Source: Epinephelus fuscoguttatus (lineage: Eukaryota > Chordata > Actinopteri > Perciformes > Serranidae). Taken from it: a stretch of 64,000 nucleotides of DNA. The stretch lies in contig NC_064764.1 in NCBI RefSeq assembly GCF_011397635.1, positions 37,546,777 to 37,610,776 on the forward strand, in the 5' to 3' direction. A program made the translations under genes and the position numbers. The notes beneath the pieces were generated by a model. That model worked only from the letters and a program-made list of their open reading frames with translations. It ran no database searches and had not been told where the DNA came from. The stretch's first letter is position 1, and every line of letters starts with the position of its first letter. This document shows positions 46,801-59,364 of this stretch, in pieces.

Positions 46801-46947
46801 TCTGAGAGTGTTTTGTGAAACTGAGAAAACACTGAAGATTTTGTGCTTTTAGTGAAATGTGTTGGTTTTGTCTCTGCAGAGTTTTTGATGACAATGGAGG
46901 TGGAGGGATTCCCGAGAGGAGACGAGAATCTGGACATACCTGCCTGA
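41978..46947 (+). CDS. tmem237: Transmembrane protein 237, ciliary transition-zone protein
   Basis: TMEM237 (ALS2CR4) is a four-pass membrane protein of the ciliary transition zone, needed for ciliogenesis and mutated in Joubert syndrome in humans. Coding exons: 41978-42047, 42132-42257, 43271-43376, 43536-43690, 43806-43929, 44050-44241, 44924-44997, 45090-45177, 45391-45512, 46880-46947. Phases join perfectly: 1125 nt, 374 residues, against about 408 in human. Residues 1-190 are hydrophilic and lysine/acid rich ([24 protein letters not shown]). Four membrane helices follow at about 195-218 ([20 protein letters not shown]), 236-256, 276-293 and 324-343. Diagnostic strings are [31 protein letters not shown] and [15 protein letters not shown]. 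The start ATG follows ACGACACC and is the first in the exon. Confidence 0.94.
42277..43200 (+). repeat. AT-rich intron with decayed tandem duplication
   Basis: GTGTAGCACCAACTGTCCA at 42277 and GTGTAGCACTGACTGTCCA at 42719 each start a unit running into TTATTAGATTTTCAAGAAA and then A-rich DNA. Shorter echoes (CCAAGAGACATTGGG 42472, CCATGAGATAGTGGG 42684, CTAAGAGACAGTG 43195) suggest repeated partial duplication with a period of roughly 220-440 bp. A poly-A run lies at 43145-43164. It fills tmem237 intron 3. Confidence 0.6.
43761..43805 (+). promoter_or_regulatory. tmem237: Unusual 3' splice site made of (TG)20 in tmem237
   Basis: The acceptor of the 43806-43929 exon is preceded by CCTTTTTTC, then a pure TG run (43761-43800), then CACAG. 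The normal pyrimidine tract is replaced by UG repeats, which bind TDP-43 and CELF-type proteins. The layout is like the TG-T tract before CFTR exon 9 but with the order reversed. The 124-nt exon is not a multiple of three, so skipping would break the frame before the membrane region. Confidence 0.7.
44380..44923 (+). repeat. tmem237 intron with an (ATTC)n microsatellite
   Basis: Pure ATTC tetranucleotides occupy about 44840-44882, ending 41 bp before the exon acceptor. The rest is ordinary intron. Confidence 0.7.
45014..45074 (+). repeat. (GAT)n microsatellite filling a 92-bp intron
   Basis: GATGATGATAATGAT repeats occupy most of the intron between the tmem237 exons ending at 44997 and starting at 45090. 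Confidence 0.85.
45196..45370 (+). repeat. Decamer minisatellite before a tmem237 exon
   Basis: About 17 tandem ten-base units (TTCTACTGTG, TTTGACTGTG and TTCAACTGTG variants, a few with CCGTG) end 20 bp before the acceptor at 45390. Units alternate in a higher-order pattern, with two near-identical runs of about 60 bp. The repeated valine/leucine/cysteine frame across it is an artefact of the repeat. Confidence 0.9.
45513..46879. other. tmem237 last intron, AT-rich, no gene seen
   Basis: Positions 45840-46330 are very AT-rich, made of TTTAATTT, TATTTTT and ATTTAAAT words, with no clean period. The rest is ordinary intron up to the terminal exon. Confidence 0.5.
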
Positions 46948-47063
46948 AAAACCTTTTCCTGTCTGTCTGTCTGTCTGTCTGTCTCAAACCAGCTATCCTG
47001 CCCCTTCAATGTATATTTTGTACATGTTATTTAGCACTTTGTATTCCTAAGTGTGATTTTGTA

Positions 47064-47069
47064 AATAAA
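47064..47069 (+). terminator. tmem237: tmem237 polyadenylation signal AATAAA
   Basis: AATAAA lies 117 bp after the tmem237 stop, followed by a GTGTTGTGTGGTG GU-rich stretch (47100-47112), which suits a downstream cleavage-stimulating element. A (CTGT)n run sits at 46960-46983 in the 3' untranslated region. Confidence 0.85.
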
Positions 47070-47112
47070 GATAAACAATATTATGTACAGTATCAGCTGT
47101 GTGTTGTGTGGT

Positions 47113-48004
47113 GTTTCTCACCACAGGGTGGCGCTGCTGCTCCAACAAACACATCACATGGCTACAGAACTTATGCAGCATCATGAGCTCCCACGGTTTG
47201 AGGTTAGACTGGAGAAAGAGGCAGAATTTATTTCCCTAATTTAATGAAATATGAAATGAGGAGTGGAGGCGTGTTGTCGGCAGGAATCTGTTAAACCCAG
47301 AAACTCTGCAGTCATGTAACATATGTTCAGTTTGGCTCAGAGGACTCGTGACTCTGCAGGGAGACAGACCTGCTGCAGGACACCTGTTTGAGATAAACTC
47401 AGGTGTTGGAAGAGTTTCAAGAGGAGGATTTATCTCAAACACCTTTTAGTGAGTCTGCATATTACAGCAGATGATTTATACAATACTTTAAAATAAACAA
47501 ATTTTGACACTTTTGTTTATTTTAAATTTTATCTAATGAAAAATATCACATCAACCAATTCTGTTTATTTTCCTTTTTTATTTAAACAAATATTTAAAAA
47601 TTTTTTTTAAATAAAAATCAAATAAATTGGCAATTTAGTTGATGTGATTTTTTTTAATCTAAATATAAAATAAATTGTGACAATTTTGGTAATATTTTTT
47701 TTATTTAAATAAAAACAATAAAATAAATTCAATGAATGCATTTAAATAAAAAAATATATTTTTCATTTAAATTAATTTTTTTCAATTAATTAAGAACCTT
47801 TTTTTTTTTTTTTACAATTTTGTTCATTTTATTTCTCATTGAAATACAAAATTAAAAAAAGTCCCAATTTGATTATTTTTTGCATTAAAAAAAACTAATT
47901 TTGCCACTTTTGATAATTTAATTTTTATTTCAGTAAAATGAAATAAAATGAAATTTGAAAATGTAGTTTATTTTATTTTATCTAACTATGATAATAGTAA
48001 TATG

Positions 48005-48038
<34 letters not shown>

Positions 48039-48134
48039 ATATGTTTTTTTATTAAAATGATAAAATTCATATGGACAATTTTGTTTATTTTATTTTTCAG
48101 TAAATAAAAAAAATAAAATAATGAATACTGTCAG
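47113..48134. repeat. Intergenic tmem237-abi2, mostly AT-rich low complexity
   Basis: Positions 47480-48125 are made of AAATAAA/TTTATTT words, including (AAT)n at about 48003-48037. No gene is seen. The first 350 bp are ordinary sequence. Confidence 0.7.
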
Positions 48135-48330
48135 TGGTGGGGTACATTTACTTAAGCTGTACTTAATTACAGTTTTGAAGTACCTGGGGAATATTGTACT
48201 TTTTACTGCACTACATTTATTTTTAAACTTTAATGTAAAATATTTTGTAAGCCTTTATATACTTTTATTTAGGTTTGAATGCAGGACTTGTAATTAAGTA
48301 TTTTTACACTGTAGTATTGTTTCTTTTTAC
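48135..48330 (+). repeat. Dispersed repeat, TGGGGTACATTTACTTAAG family
   Basis: CAGTGGTGGGGTACATTTAC, TTTTTACTGCACTACATTTA and AAGTATTTTTACACTGTAGT are characteristic words shared with copies at 17533, 27490 and 61340. It lies about 370 bp upstream of the abi2 start codon. Confidence 0.6.
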
Positions 48331-48599
48331 TCAAGTAAAAGATCTTAATAATTCATCAAGTTTGTCTCAGTTACATCCTGTAGTAGTTTCTGTTGACGAG
48401 GTGCACCTGAACGCTTCATTAAACTGATGGAGTTGAGTAGATCGTAATAATTAGACTACTTTCTCATATTTATCTGTTCAAAGTTTTCCTGTTATTGTCA
48501 GACATCACTGTCAGGATCGATGTCATTTGTCAATCAGCATGCCTCGGTTTAATTTCCGCTCTCAGACGCTGGAGTGAGACACAAAATTCCCACTTTTCC

Positions 48600-50747
<2,148 letters not shown>

Positions 50748-50750
50748 TTA

Positions 50751-51384
50751 GGCCCCATTTAGACGACAACGATTTCAACAGAAAACGGTGAACTTTAGTT
50801 GCGTTTTGGCCTATTGTTTACACGACAGCAGCGTTTTGGGTGCCTGAAAACGCAACGATTTGAAAATGGGTTCCAGAGTGCAACGTTTTGGAAACGGCAG
50901 CGTCTCCGTTGTCATATAAATGTGCAATATGCAGTTCCTCTGAAAACGGAGACTTTTCACACATGCGCATTACGGTTCCAGTCACTAGGCATGCCGACCG
51001 TCACAACAACAATGCTGAGCTCTGTTTGTGTTGCTCACCCTGTTGATTTGAAGTGAATTGTAGATCTGTTACTGTAGCAACTGCACCTTGTCGTCCGTCC
51101 AGACAAAGTTATCTGTGCATGCTTTCACCATTGTGTCTTCTTTGTTTTGGTTTGTAACCACGGCATTGGAGAGGAAGGCGCTTCAGCGCAGGCGTATGGC
51201 GTCATACTGTGGTGTTGCTTTGCAAATTTACACTGCCACCCATTGACCTGGTGTGCATACTACAGCGTTTCCAGTAGATTTTGCGGCTCCGTGTGAATAA
51301 CGTCATATAAACACATAAGTTTTTTAAAACGCAAAGGACAGACTTTTCCGTTTTTACTGAAATCATTGTTGTATAAACGGCTCC
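50751..51384. mobile_element. PIF/Harbinger-like miniature transposon, TTA target duplication
   Basis: The ends GGCCCCATTTAGACGACAAC and, reverse-complemented, GGAGCCGTTTATACAACAAT continue with GATTTCA on both sides. TTA stands directly outside both ends (50748-50750 and 51385-51387), the duplication made by PIF/Harbinger transposases. The element is 634 bp with no transposase. The AAAACG/CGTTTT-rich interior is typical of this fish family. Confidence 0.75.
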
Positions 51385-51387
51385 TTA

Positions 51388-52441
51388 CATTTGACGCCCA
51401 TCACGCCTCTTTTGATTCCAGGAAACTGGCAAACTGGTAAAATCACACACTAGAGCAGCAAGCCATTATTTGGTTCTGTGAAAAAACTAGGGCTATCAAG
51501 CGAATTAAAAAAAATTCTAATTAATTAGATGCCCTGTGATTAATTAATCTAAATTAATCACATATATCAACTTTTGCTGTGAAAGAATTTAATTTTTTTA
51601 TTTTAATTCAAATAAATTTGATGTGTCGTAGTAAAGCTGCTGTATTTTGGACACAGTTGTCCCCCCGTCCTCTACCACCCAAACTACTCTGCAGTCCATT
51701 TTGTAAAGGAGTAAGTTAGTTGGTCACAGGTAGACTGACTCAGTTTGTGTCTGAACACCTGGTTGAGTGTGGCCTGACGAGGCTGACTGCTAGCACTAGC
51801 ATCAGAGGCTGTGCTAGCTCAGACCTCCAGTTTCGCTGCTAAATACTTTGTGTGTATTTCAGGCTTGAAGTTCTCCGATGGTACGTAAAGTCCTTACTGC
51901 AGGAACTGCAGAGAACGGTGCTCCTGTCAACAGTTCCAGTGATTAATTGATCAAAACTAACGCACTATTTTTACAGCCGAAGTAAAAATGCAAAGGAGAC
52001 ATAAAGAAGGGACTTCGTAACGGCTCTATTTGTACATTGCCTTGATGGCAACCATGAGCTCCACAGTAACCAAACTGGATTAATCAATTTATCAGTTAGT
52101 CCAAAATATACATGAAAATAGTGAAATTGAGTCCAAGATGACGTCTTTAAGTTGCATTTTTTGTCCGATAAGCAGTCCTAAACGCAAAGATATTTACTTT
52201 ATTATTATAGTGGACAAGGAAATGCAGCAAACCAGGTGATAATCAGCAGCATGATTGCTTGAAAAATGACTTAAATGATTGTCTATCAAAATCTTTTCAG
52301 ATTAATCTATTGATCAACTAATCGTTTCAGATCTGCTCGTCTTTTACATCCAGAGAAATATGGGCCATTTCTTATTTACATTCTGAGCTGGTTAGATATC
52401 AGATTACTGGGCTGACATGTTTCTGTGTTTGTTTAGTGGAG

Positions 52442-52442
<1 letters not shown>
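51388..52442. other. abi2 intron 1, no feature recognised
   Basis: At 51490-51570, reiterated ATTAATTAATCTAAATTAATC words suggest the end of a decayed element. No gene. Confidence 0.45.

Positions 52443-52496
<54 letters not shown>
52443..52496 (+). repeat. (TG)27 microsatellite
   Basis: Pure TG run. The three overlapping cysteine/valine frames across it are artefacts. Confidence 0.95.
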
Positions 52497-52498
<2 letters not shown>

Positions 52499-53369
52499 CT
52501 GGCAAAGCTGTTATGGACAACTGTTCTTCCTCAGTTGGCTTTATTACACACCTGTTCATCGCCAGATTTCATCCTCATCACATTCCTGCGGCCGTCAATC
52601 AACAGGACGAGCTGCGTATAGTCTGTCTTCTCTAAGGTTTACATACCCATAGATAAATATTTAATAATTAAAGAATCTTTTATCCATATTTTCTTTGTTT
52701 CCTTTATTCTTTCATCATTTCACCCTTTACGTTTTTCTTTATTTTGACCTCATTTTCTCTGTGACTGTCTCACTTTCCTTTTTCAAATTCTCCTTTTCAA
52801 AGTTTCCCCCTCTTCCTTCCTTTCTCTGTCTCTTCCTCCCTCGTGCCCTTTCACCCTTCCTTCCTTTTCTTTCACTGGAATAACTCCTAACACTCCTCTC
52901 TGTCTCTGTGAGTAGTAGCGTTGTCCTCTGAGTGCCACGTCTTTGTGAATAAAAAGACTCTTTTCCACTTCATTAGCCTGTTCATACGACACGTCCTAAT
53001 GGGGCCTAGCTCGGTGCCCACTGGATGGCCTACATTCCCACTGCCAACAGATGATGTGAGCTGTTACATAATCCAACAGTTGAGCTGTTGATCTTGTTTT
53101 ATGGGCTAAATATTTGGATTTAGGGTTGACCCATGTTAAGTCCTGTTTGGCCCTGTGTGGCCCCCTCCTGGGCTATCAGACACTGTAAGGATTAAATCTG
53201 TCTCAGCCGCTCATCGTTATACTGTCAATAAGAATAATGTTCATAGTCATTTTAAAAAACAGTCAAGTGCAGAGGCAGAGCGTGCACAGTCAGACAGGTC
53301 ATTTTGTTTTCTTGTGTCTACTCTGATCAGACAGTTCCTGATTTAAAGTGATTTATGATTTATATATTA
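52497..53369. other. abi2 intron 1, with a pyrimidine-rich tract
   Basis: Positions 52690-52880 are strongly C/T-rich on the plus strand (TTTCTTT, CCTTCC, CTTCCTCCCTC), a potential triplex-forming mirror-like tract. No gene. Confidence 0.5.
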
Positions 53370-54857
53370 GAGGTGGGAATCAAAAAGGCCCCATGAAGCA
53401 ATATTACTACAGTCATGAGACAATATTACTGCGATTTTAAACGTGTTGCAATATGCTGAGTGGTTACATATGTTGTGATTTATTACATTTTTTAAACTGC
53501 AAATTATGTCCCCAAAGAAAGCTTTTTTAATCTATCTAGGGGTGAGGGGGGGAAAAAAATCAGCATAGTGTCGCAATATTTTGCGTAGCGATATTGTATC
53601 GATACACAGACGCCAAGTATCGATCTTTTAATATATACATCAATCATCTTTGCACTAGTGTTGCACGGTATACCGCTACTAAAATAGTACCGCGGTACTA
53701 GAGTATTCCAAACGGTGCTATACTGCATTTGGAAAATACCGGTCCTTTTTAAATTGATTCAATTCATTAATTTATTTAATTCATTTATGCACACAAACGC
53801 CTTCCTTGTTCCTACTGGGGCACAGATTGCGCAAGTGGTGTGTATGACAACACCTGTATCAACATTCGCAGCTGGCACACGTGAAAAAAGACAAGAGAAA
53901 GTCTGCCTCGCAAAGGGAGACAACACGAGACAACACAAACTTGGTGAAACATTTGAGCAACCAAACCATGACGTCCGTACCGAGGTACTTACCGAACCAT
54001 GATTTTTTTTTGGTACCGTTACACCCTTACTATTTATTGTTCTAAAGGTTTGTATCCAAAAGGACTTTTCCTTAGGAAGAAGTACCGAGAAGTATCGAAA
54101 TTCATATTGGTATCGGTACCGAAACAAAGATTTTGGTAGCGTGACAATACTACTTTGCACACTTAAATACAACTTTTGGTGCTACAATAATAAAATCAGT
54201 TGCTTTTTTGGTCCACTAGATGGTGCTGATAGCCTTTTTTTCCTGGTGAGGTCAGCAGAGGTGTCAGTCGGCGGCATTTGGCAGGAAGTTCATCAAAACA
54301 AATATGGGGGCACCGGAGGAACCAGAAATGCGCCATTGATGTTTAAATTATAGCTTGACTTATGTCGTTTTTTAACACAGAAGGAAAGGAGGACTCGGAT
54401 ATGACGCAAAATTTGCAAGCAGTCATATGAGAATAAAATACGACCATGAGGGCTCACCTCACATAAATAGCGTTAGCCGCTGAAGGCCAAGCTAACACTA
54501 AACCCTGGACACACTTAGCTCGACAAAACTACTATCCAACTGTGAGAGAGCAAAGAAAATACCACAGTTCATTAACGACTTCATGTGCAAAGATCTGCGT
54601 CCATACAGCGTTGTTGAAAATGAAGGCTTTTGTTACATGCTAAAAACACGTGAACCCAGGTATGTGACTCTATTACGATGTTTTTTCACCAACACAGACA
54701 TTCCATTGGGGAAATAATTTGCAGTTGGAAAAAAAGGGAACAAATCACAATATATATCACAATATATATTTTATCGTAATACTTAGCATATCACAGTACA
54801 TTTACAGTAATATTGCCATAAAATTGTCTCGTGGATCCTCTGATGATTCCCACCCCT
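53370..54857. mobile_element. Transposon with AGAGGTGGGAATC ends, carrying a nested element
   Basis: The left end AGAGGTGGGAATCAAAAAGG and the reverse complement of the right end, AGGGGTGGGAATCATCAGAG, are inverted repeats. Inward of both are CAATATTAC/GTAATATTG-like words. TATCGATAC-rich sequence inside resembles a further decayed element (53585-53640). A separate element occupies 53656-54030. No transposase is seen. Confidence 0.65.
53656..54030. mobile_element. Nested hAT-like element, TAGTGTTGCACGGTATACCG ends
   Basis: The left end TAGTGTTGCACGGTATACCG and the reverse complement of the right end, TAAGGGTGTAACGGTACC, form a related inverted pair. The interior plus-strand reading contains a short NTRQHKLGETFEQPNHD-like string, recalling a BED zinc-finger stub of hAT transposases. 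That part is only suggestive. Confidence 0.5.
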
Positions 54858-56507
54858 CGTAATACATATTACGATTAAGTTTGTTTTCTCACTTCAGTCA
54901 TTTTTATTGCAGCAAATTGCAGCTGGTGGACTGAAAAAAGGGTTGATTTTATTACTCTAATAGGCTACCAAAATGTAATTTGTATTTGTAATATTAATAA
55001 TTAAAAAAGTAATCAGAATTTTTGTTTTTGCACAATGTGTAAAACAAAAATGTGAGCTGAACTGAACCTAAAGATTGGTATTTGGACTGATCGAGGCATA
55101 TTTTCATGGATTGGGTGAAGAGGGTGAAGTTAACCTAATGCTAGCTGCTAGCTTGGTTAGCACTGTGCATAACAGGTATGGTTAGCTTTGATAATGCTAA
55201 GGCTAATTTTGGCGAGAGAAAAACAGGCTAAAACAGGGATAGACAGGAATACTTTAAGCACTGGCCCCACAGGCCACCAGGCCCCTAAATTTAATAGCCA
55301 AAGTACATTTTTGATGGCCTACAGGGCCGTGCATATGCTGCGTTACTGCTTGTTGGCAACATGTGATCAAAGCTGCCATGATGTGAAACTGAGGGAACTG
55401 AAGCAGGAAGACAAACCAAAACTCTGCATCCATTAATCAACATTCACTTTCATAAACATTAGTGCATACTCTTCAGTGAAGCCCCTGAGCTGGCCTCTAC
55501 TGAGCATGTGCAGACCCATCTCAGACCCTCTCTGGGTCCTCCACAGCTGGTACTAGTTAGCTGTGAGCAGAGGTAGTCATAATGTAACTCGACCTCCTGC
55601 TGCTCATTGAAAACACATGGTACACTGCAGGAGGCTGGATGTGGACGCTGGTCGTGTGTGTGTTTGGGGTTAGAAACCATGGTGATTGGTTTTCCAGCTG
55701 AAGGAGTATCAGCCTCCACCTTCAGTGTCGCTGCCAGGAACAGCTCCTGCGGGGGCGACACAAGCTGAGAGTTTGGAAAGACGGGTTTGTTTCTCCAACG
55801 CTTGGCAGTTTGAGACCGGAGAGCAGGTCACATGATCATTTCACAGTTTAAAAGGAGAAAAACTCAGTTTTAATGTTCACAGTTTGTTTTATGTTTGCTC
55901 ACTCCTGCAGTTATTTAGCACCAGAGCACTTTCACACTACCTGCCTCGCCTACATCTATGACACCTCCCAGAATACTTTCAAACAAGGACCAAAGAACAG
56001 CTCTGAAACAATGAGTCAGTTACACAGACATCCTGGTAGTCTGTAGTGTAACTTTACTATCTCAGTCTATTTCCTGTCTGTCCGTCCTTAAAAGAGATCC
56101 TTCCTCTGCTGCTCCTCCTGAGCCTTCTTCCATTTTTTTCCTGTTAGAGTTTTTTCCACGGGTTTTCCTGATCTAAAATGAGGATCTGAGGACAGAGGGT
56201 GGACACACTTTGAAGCCCTCTGAGATAAATTTGTTATTTGTCATATTAAGCTGCATAAATAAAGATGACTTGACCAGTTGACGTCCTGTTTGAAGGAATA
56301 AAATCACCAAACACACTCATGTGACTTAAATTTGGTCATTTATAGAGTCGTAATTTCAGTTTTGATATATTCCCATGGTTGCACTAAAGGGGAGAGGCTG
56401 CAGATGACAGCCAGTCTGAGTAATGGATTTACCAAACCTAGAGGTGTGGCTTCAATCAGGTCACTGATTGACACTCATGTTGGTTTATGGCAAAATTTGG
56501 GCGTCTC
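54858..56507. other. abi2 intron 1, no feature recognised
   Basis: GCTAAC/GTTAGC-rich words at 55135-55200. No gene, RNA or transposon ends are supportable. Confidence 0.4.
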
Positions 56508-56510
56508 TTA

Positions 56511-56843
56511 AGCCCAGTTCAGACCAAAGATTTGCAACGAGACAAAACCGTTTTAAAACGTTGCAGAGAAAAGTTGCACGATGGTGTCACCTGCAGCTCA
56601 GCTGGTCAAATCAACGGCGGCTGGTTTTAGAACGTAAAGCACGTCACCTGTTTCAACAGCTAATCAGCTAGTGAAGTCCGCTGGTCAAGTCAAAACGACC
56701 GCGCTGCAGCAGGTGCTCCGTCCCCACTGAGCCGTCTGTTTCCGTCCTCATGGTGTGCTGGTTTCAGACATTGGTGCTGCTTACTTGCATTATTGTGCCT
56801 GTTTCAGCTCACCTCGTCGCAAATCTTTGGTCTGAACTGGGCT
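56511..56843. mobile_element. PIF/Harbinger-like miniature transposon with near-perfect ends
   Basis: The ends AGCCCAGTTCAGACCAAAGA and, reverse-complemented, the same 20 bases are followed by TTTGC(A/G)ACGAG, giving about 31 bp of inverted repeat with one difference. TTA lies outside both ends (56508-56510, 56844-56846). The element is 333 bp with no coding. The high end identity suggests recent mobility. Confidence 0.88.
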
Positions 56844-57086
56844 TTAGAGGTCTTTGTGTTTCCTCGTCTTCAGTGGATGTGACTGTAGAGCACTGGTGTA
56901 AAATGGCGGCTCTAGAAAGAGATAAAATGCAAAGAGTCAACATGGTTCAGGCAGATTTGCCCTTTGTAGTTGGGCTGATTTTTGATATGGTCGGTCTGGT
57001 GGATTGCATGTTACACAACAAAAGTTTGCAGTCAAAAAAAGTGCACAAAAAAAACCCCTATGATTTGGCAGCTCAGTTCTATTTAA

Positions 57087-58649
57087 AGGAGAAGTCCAGT
57101 ATTTTGCACTTTGAGCCCCACTTCTGGGTTGTTTATGATGAAATAGAGTGGCAAAGACCAAAATAGTGACGATTGCTCATTTTCAGAGAATTTGGCTTTG
57201 CCCTGCCTGCCTTAACACTGCTGCCTATGGCCATGTGTGAACCTGTCCTACAACCACCCTAAATGTTCGTTTTCAAAGCCATGAAACTCACCGAGTGGTC
57301 AGTGGTGTTCGTTGATGGTCTGACATAAAAATCGTAGCAAACTGTGGTTTCCGTGATGATTTATTTGACATTTTGTCTAATCCATTGGTTTTCTATAGAC
57401 GAATTCGGCGAGTGATTTGTGTATGCCGCCATCTTGCGGCGGCGCCATTGCTGCGGTGACATGTGTCAGTCATCAATTCATTATGCTGTCATTGTGAACT
57501 GACTCTCTACAATGACAGCATCATGAATAGCTGGATTGATGATGTTAGACAGTGGCCTCTGGTAACTGATGAAGGTATCTTAAATGAGTACCAATATTAA
57601 TTTAGAAATCAATCATTTGTTTGAGCGATAAGCAGAGTAAAAGGGAGATAATAGACTGTATCATTAAACACAGTGTAATATAACGTTAGCATACGTTACG
57701 TGTGCTGACGTTAGCAAGCTAGCAGCGTGACATTTAATCATTAAGGACAGGCTACGTGACTAAAAACAACACGTGATTGTGTTCTGTTTTAGGTATTCAA
57801 GAATATTTTATTGATCGCCTGGGCTCCGATGACCAGAAAAACGGCAATTACAGGTTTCTGATCGAGGGTCAAAATTACCTGAGCTCCGGATGGGTCGGGC
57901 AAATTTTACACCGCCTTTTAGACGACCATCACATCATATTGAAGGCGATCAGTATTGATCGCCTTCAATATGATGTGATGGTCACGTAGCCTGTCCATAA
58001 TGATTAAATGTCACGCTGCTAGCTTGCTAACGTCAGCACACGTAATGTATGCTAACTTTATATTACACAGTGTTTAATGATAGTCTATTATCTCCCTATT
58101 ACTCTAATCTTTCCTGCTTATCGCTCAAACAAATGATTAATTTCTAAATTAATATCGGTACTCATTTAAGATACCTTCATCAGTTACCGGAGGCCACCGT
58201 CTAACATCATCAGTCCAGCTATTCATGATGCTGACACAATGACAGCATAATGAATTGATGACTGACACATGTCACCGCAGCAATGGTGCCGCCACAAGAT
58301 GGCGGCATACACAAATCGCTCGCCGAATTCGTCTATAGAAGCCTCATTGTCCGTTGGTAGTAATCTGCCACCGGAAACGGAAATGGGGTTGTTTACGACA
58401 AGGTTGTAGTCATTGTAGTCTTTTATCTCAGCGAAAGTGCCGGCTCGACAGTGCTATGTGCGAAAACGAACGTTTAGGGTGGTTTTAGGACAGGTTCACA
58501 CATGGCCATAGGCAGCAGTGTTAAGCCAGGTAGGGGAAAGCCAAATTCTCTGAAAATGAGTAGTCGTCACTATTTTGGTCTTAACCACTCTATTTCATCA
58601 TAAACAACCCAGAAATGGGGCTCAAAGTGCAAAATACCGGACTTCTTCT
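57087..58649. mobile_element. Foldback (near-palindromic) transposon, 1.56 kb, with a trapped exon fragment
   Basis: The left arm 57087-57760 and the right arm 57981-58649 are reverse complements along their whole length, with scattered differences and indels. They share the end AGGAGAAGTCC (right end AGAAGAAGTCC), CACTTTGAGCCCC, CCATGTGTGAACCTGTCC, CGCCATCTTG and CATAATGAATTGATGACTGA. The centre is a perfect 28-bp inverted repeat (57924-57951 and 57956-57983) with a four-base loop. TTAA precedes the left end and TTTA follows the right, fitting a TTAA target site as in Kolobok or piggyBac elements. About 160 bp (57761-57923) are unpaired. Confidence 0.85.
57793..57923 (+). pseudogene. Transposase-like exon fragment inside the foldback element
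   Basis: After a consensus acceptor (GTTCTGTTTTAG ending at 57792), the frame reads GIQEYFIDRLGSDDQKNGNY then RFLIEGQNYLSSGWVGQILH and RLLDDHHIILKA. At that point it runs into the inverted repeat and becomes its own reverse complement. It looks like a piece of a larger element-encoded protein, since it is cut exactly by the inversion. I do not recognise the family with certainty. Confidence 0.5.
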
Positions 58650-59045
58650 TTTACGTATTTAAATTAATTAAGAAAGTTAGCTGTTATATGGAGCGGTAAT
58701 AATGTGATAAAATGTAGAATACTTTATCTGTGTCAGAGGTTTAAACACCTTCTGTAGAACATGAGGGGCCTGTCCTTGTAAGGTAAAGGCAAGCTGCTGA
58801 GAGAAGGTACAAACAGACCTGTGTGTGTGTGTGTGTGTGTTTTAGATGAGTGGTTCAGGGACTTGTTGGATCCGGTTCAAAGCCAAAGAGAGAGGCACTT
58901 ATGAGGTGTACCGTGCTGTAACACACACACACACACATTCCCCTCTGTCACACACTGCCATGCATGGGCTGTAAGCAGAGGCAGTGTGACTGACATGTCT
59001 GTAATTTGCAGATGTAGATGCTACACACAGACACAGACAGACACA

Positions 59046-59080
<35 letters not shown>

Positions 59081-59364
59081 AGGTCTGTTTGTATGGAAAC
59101 AAAACAGGGTCAAAAGTCTTGTAACTGTGCATTACCACATCTCAATGTGTGAAAACATTTTGTATAAATACTGTCAAATGTGTGAACGTGGAAAAATGTT
59201 TTGATCAGCTATTGAATGTGTAAAAAAAATATGAACAAATAGATTTGATTTTGTCAACAAATGAACAAGATTTGCACAAATCAGTTCCAGTGTGTGAGCA
59301 CATCAAGATTTGCACAAGTAAACATCAAAAGTTTGCAGCTACAAAAATGGATTGCAGATATACA
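58650..59364. repeat. abi2 intron 1 with two microsatellites
   Basis: (GT)10 lies at 58821-58840 and (AC)16 at 59047-59078, opposite in phase. No gene. Confidence 0.7.

Noticed and set aside
52417-52652. Cys-Val repeat proteins
   Set aside because: Three overlapping frames over a (TG)27 run; the same applies at 14248-14592 and 43522-43846.
56750-57166. 138-codon frame as a gene
   Set aside because: It runs from the right end of one miniature transposon through unique DNA into the left arm of the foldback element; it has only a chance hydrophobic start.
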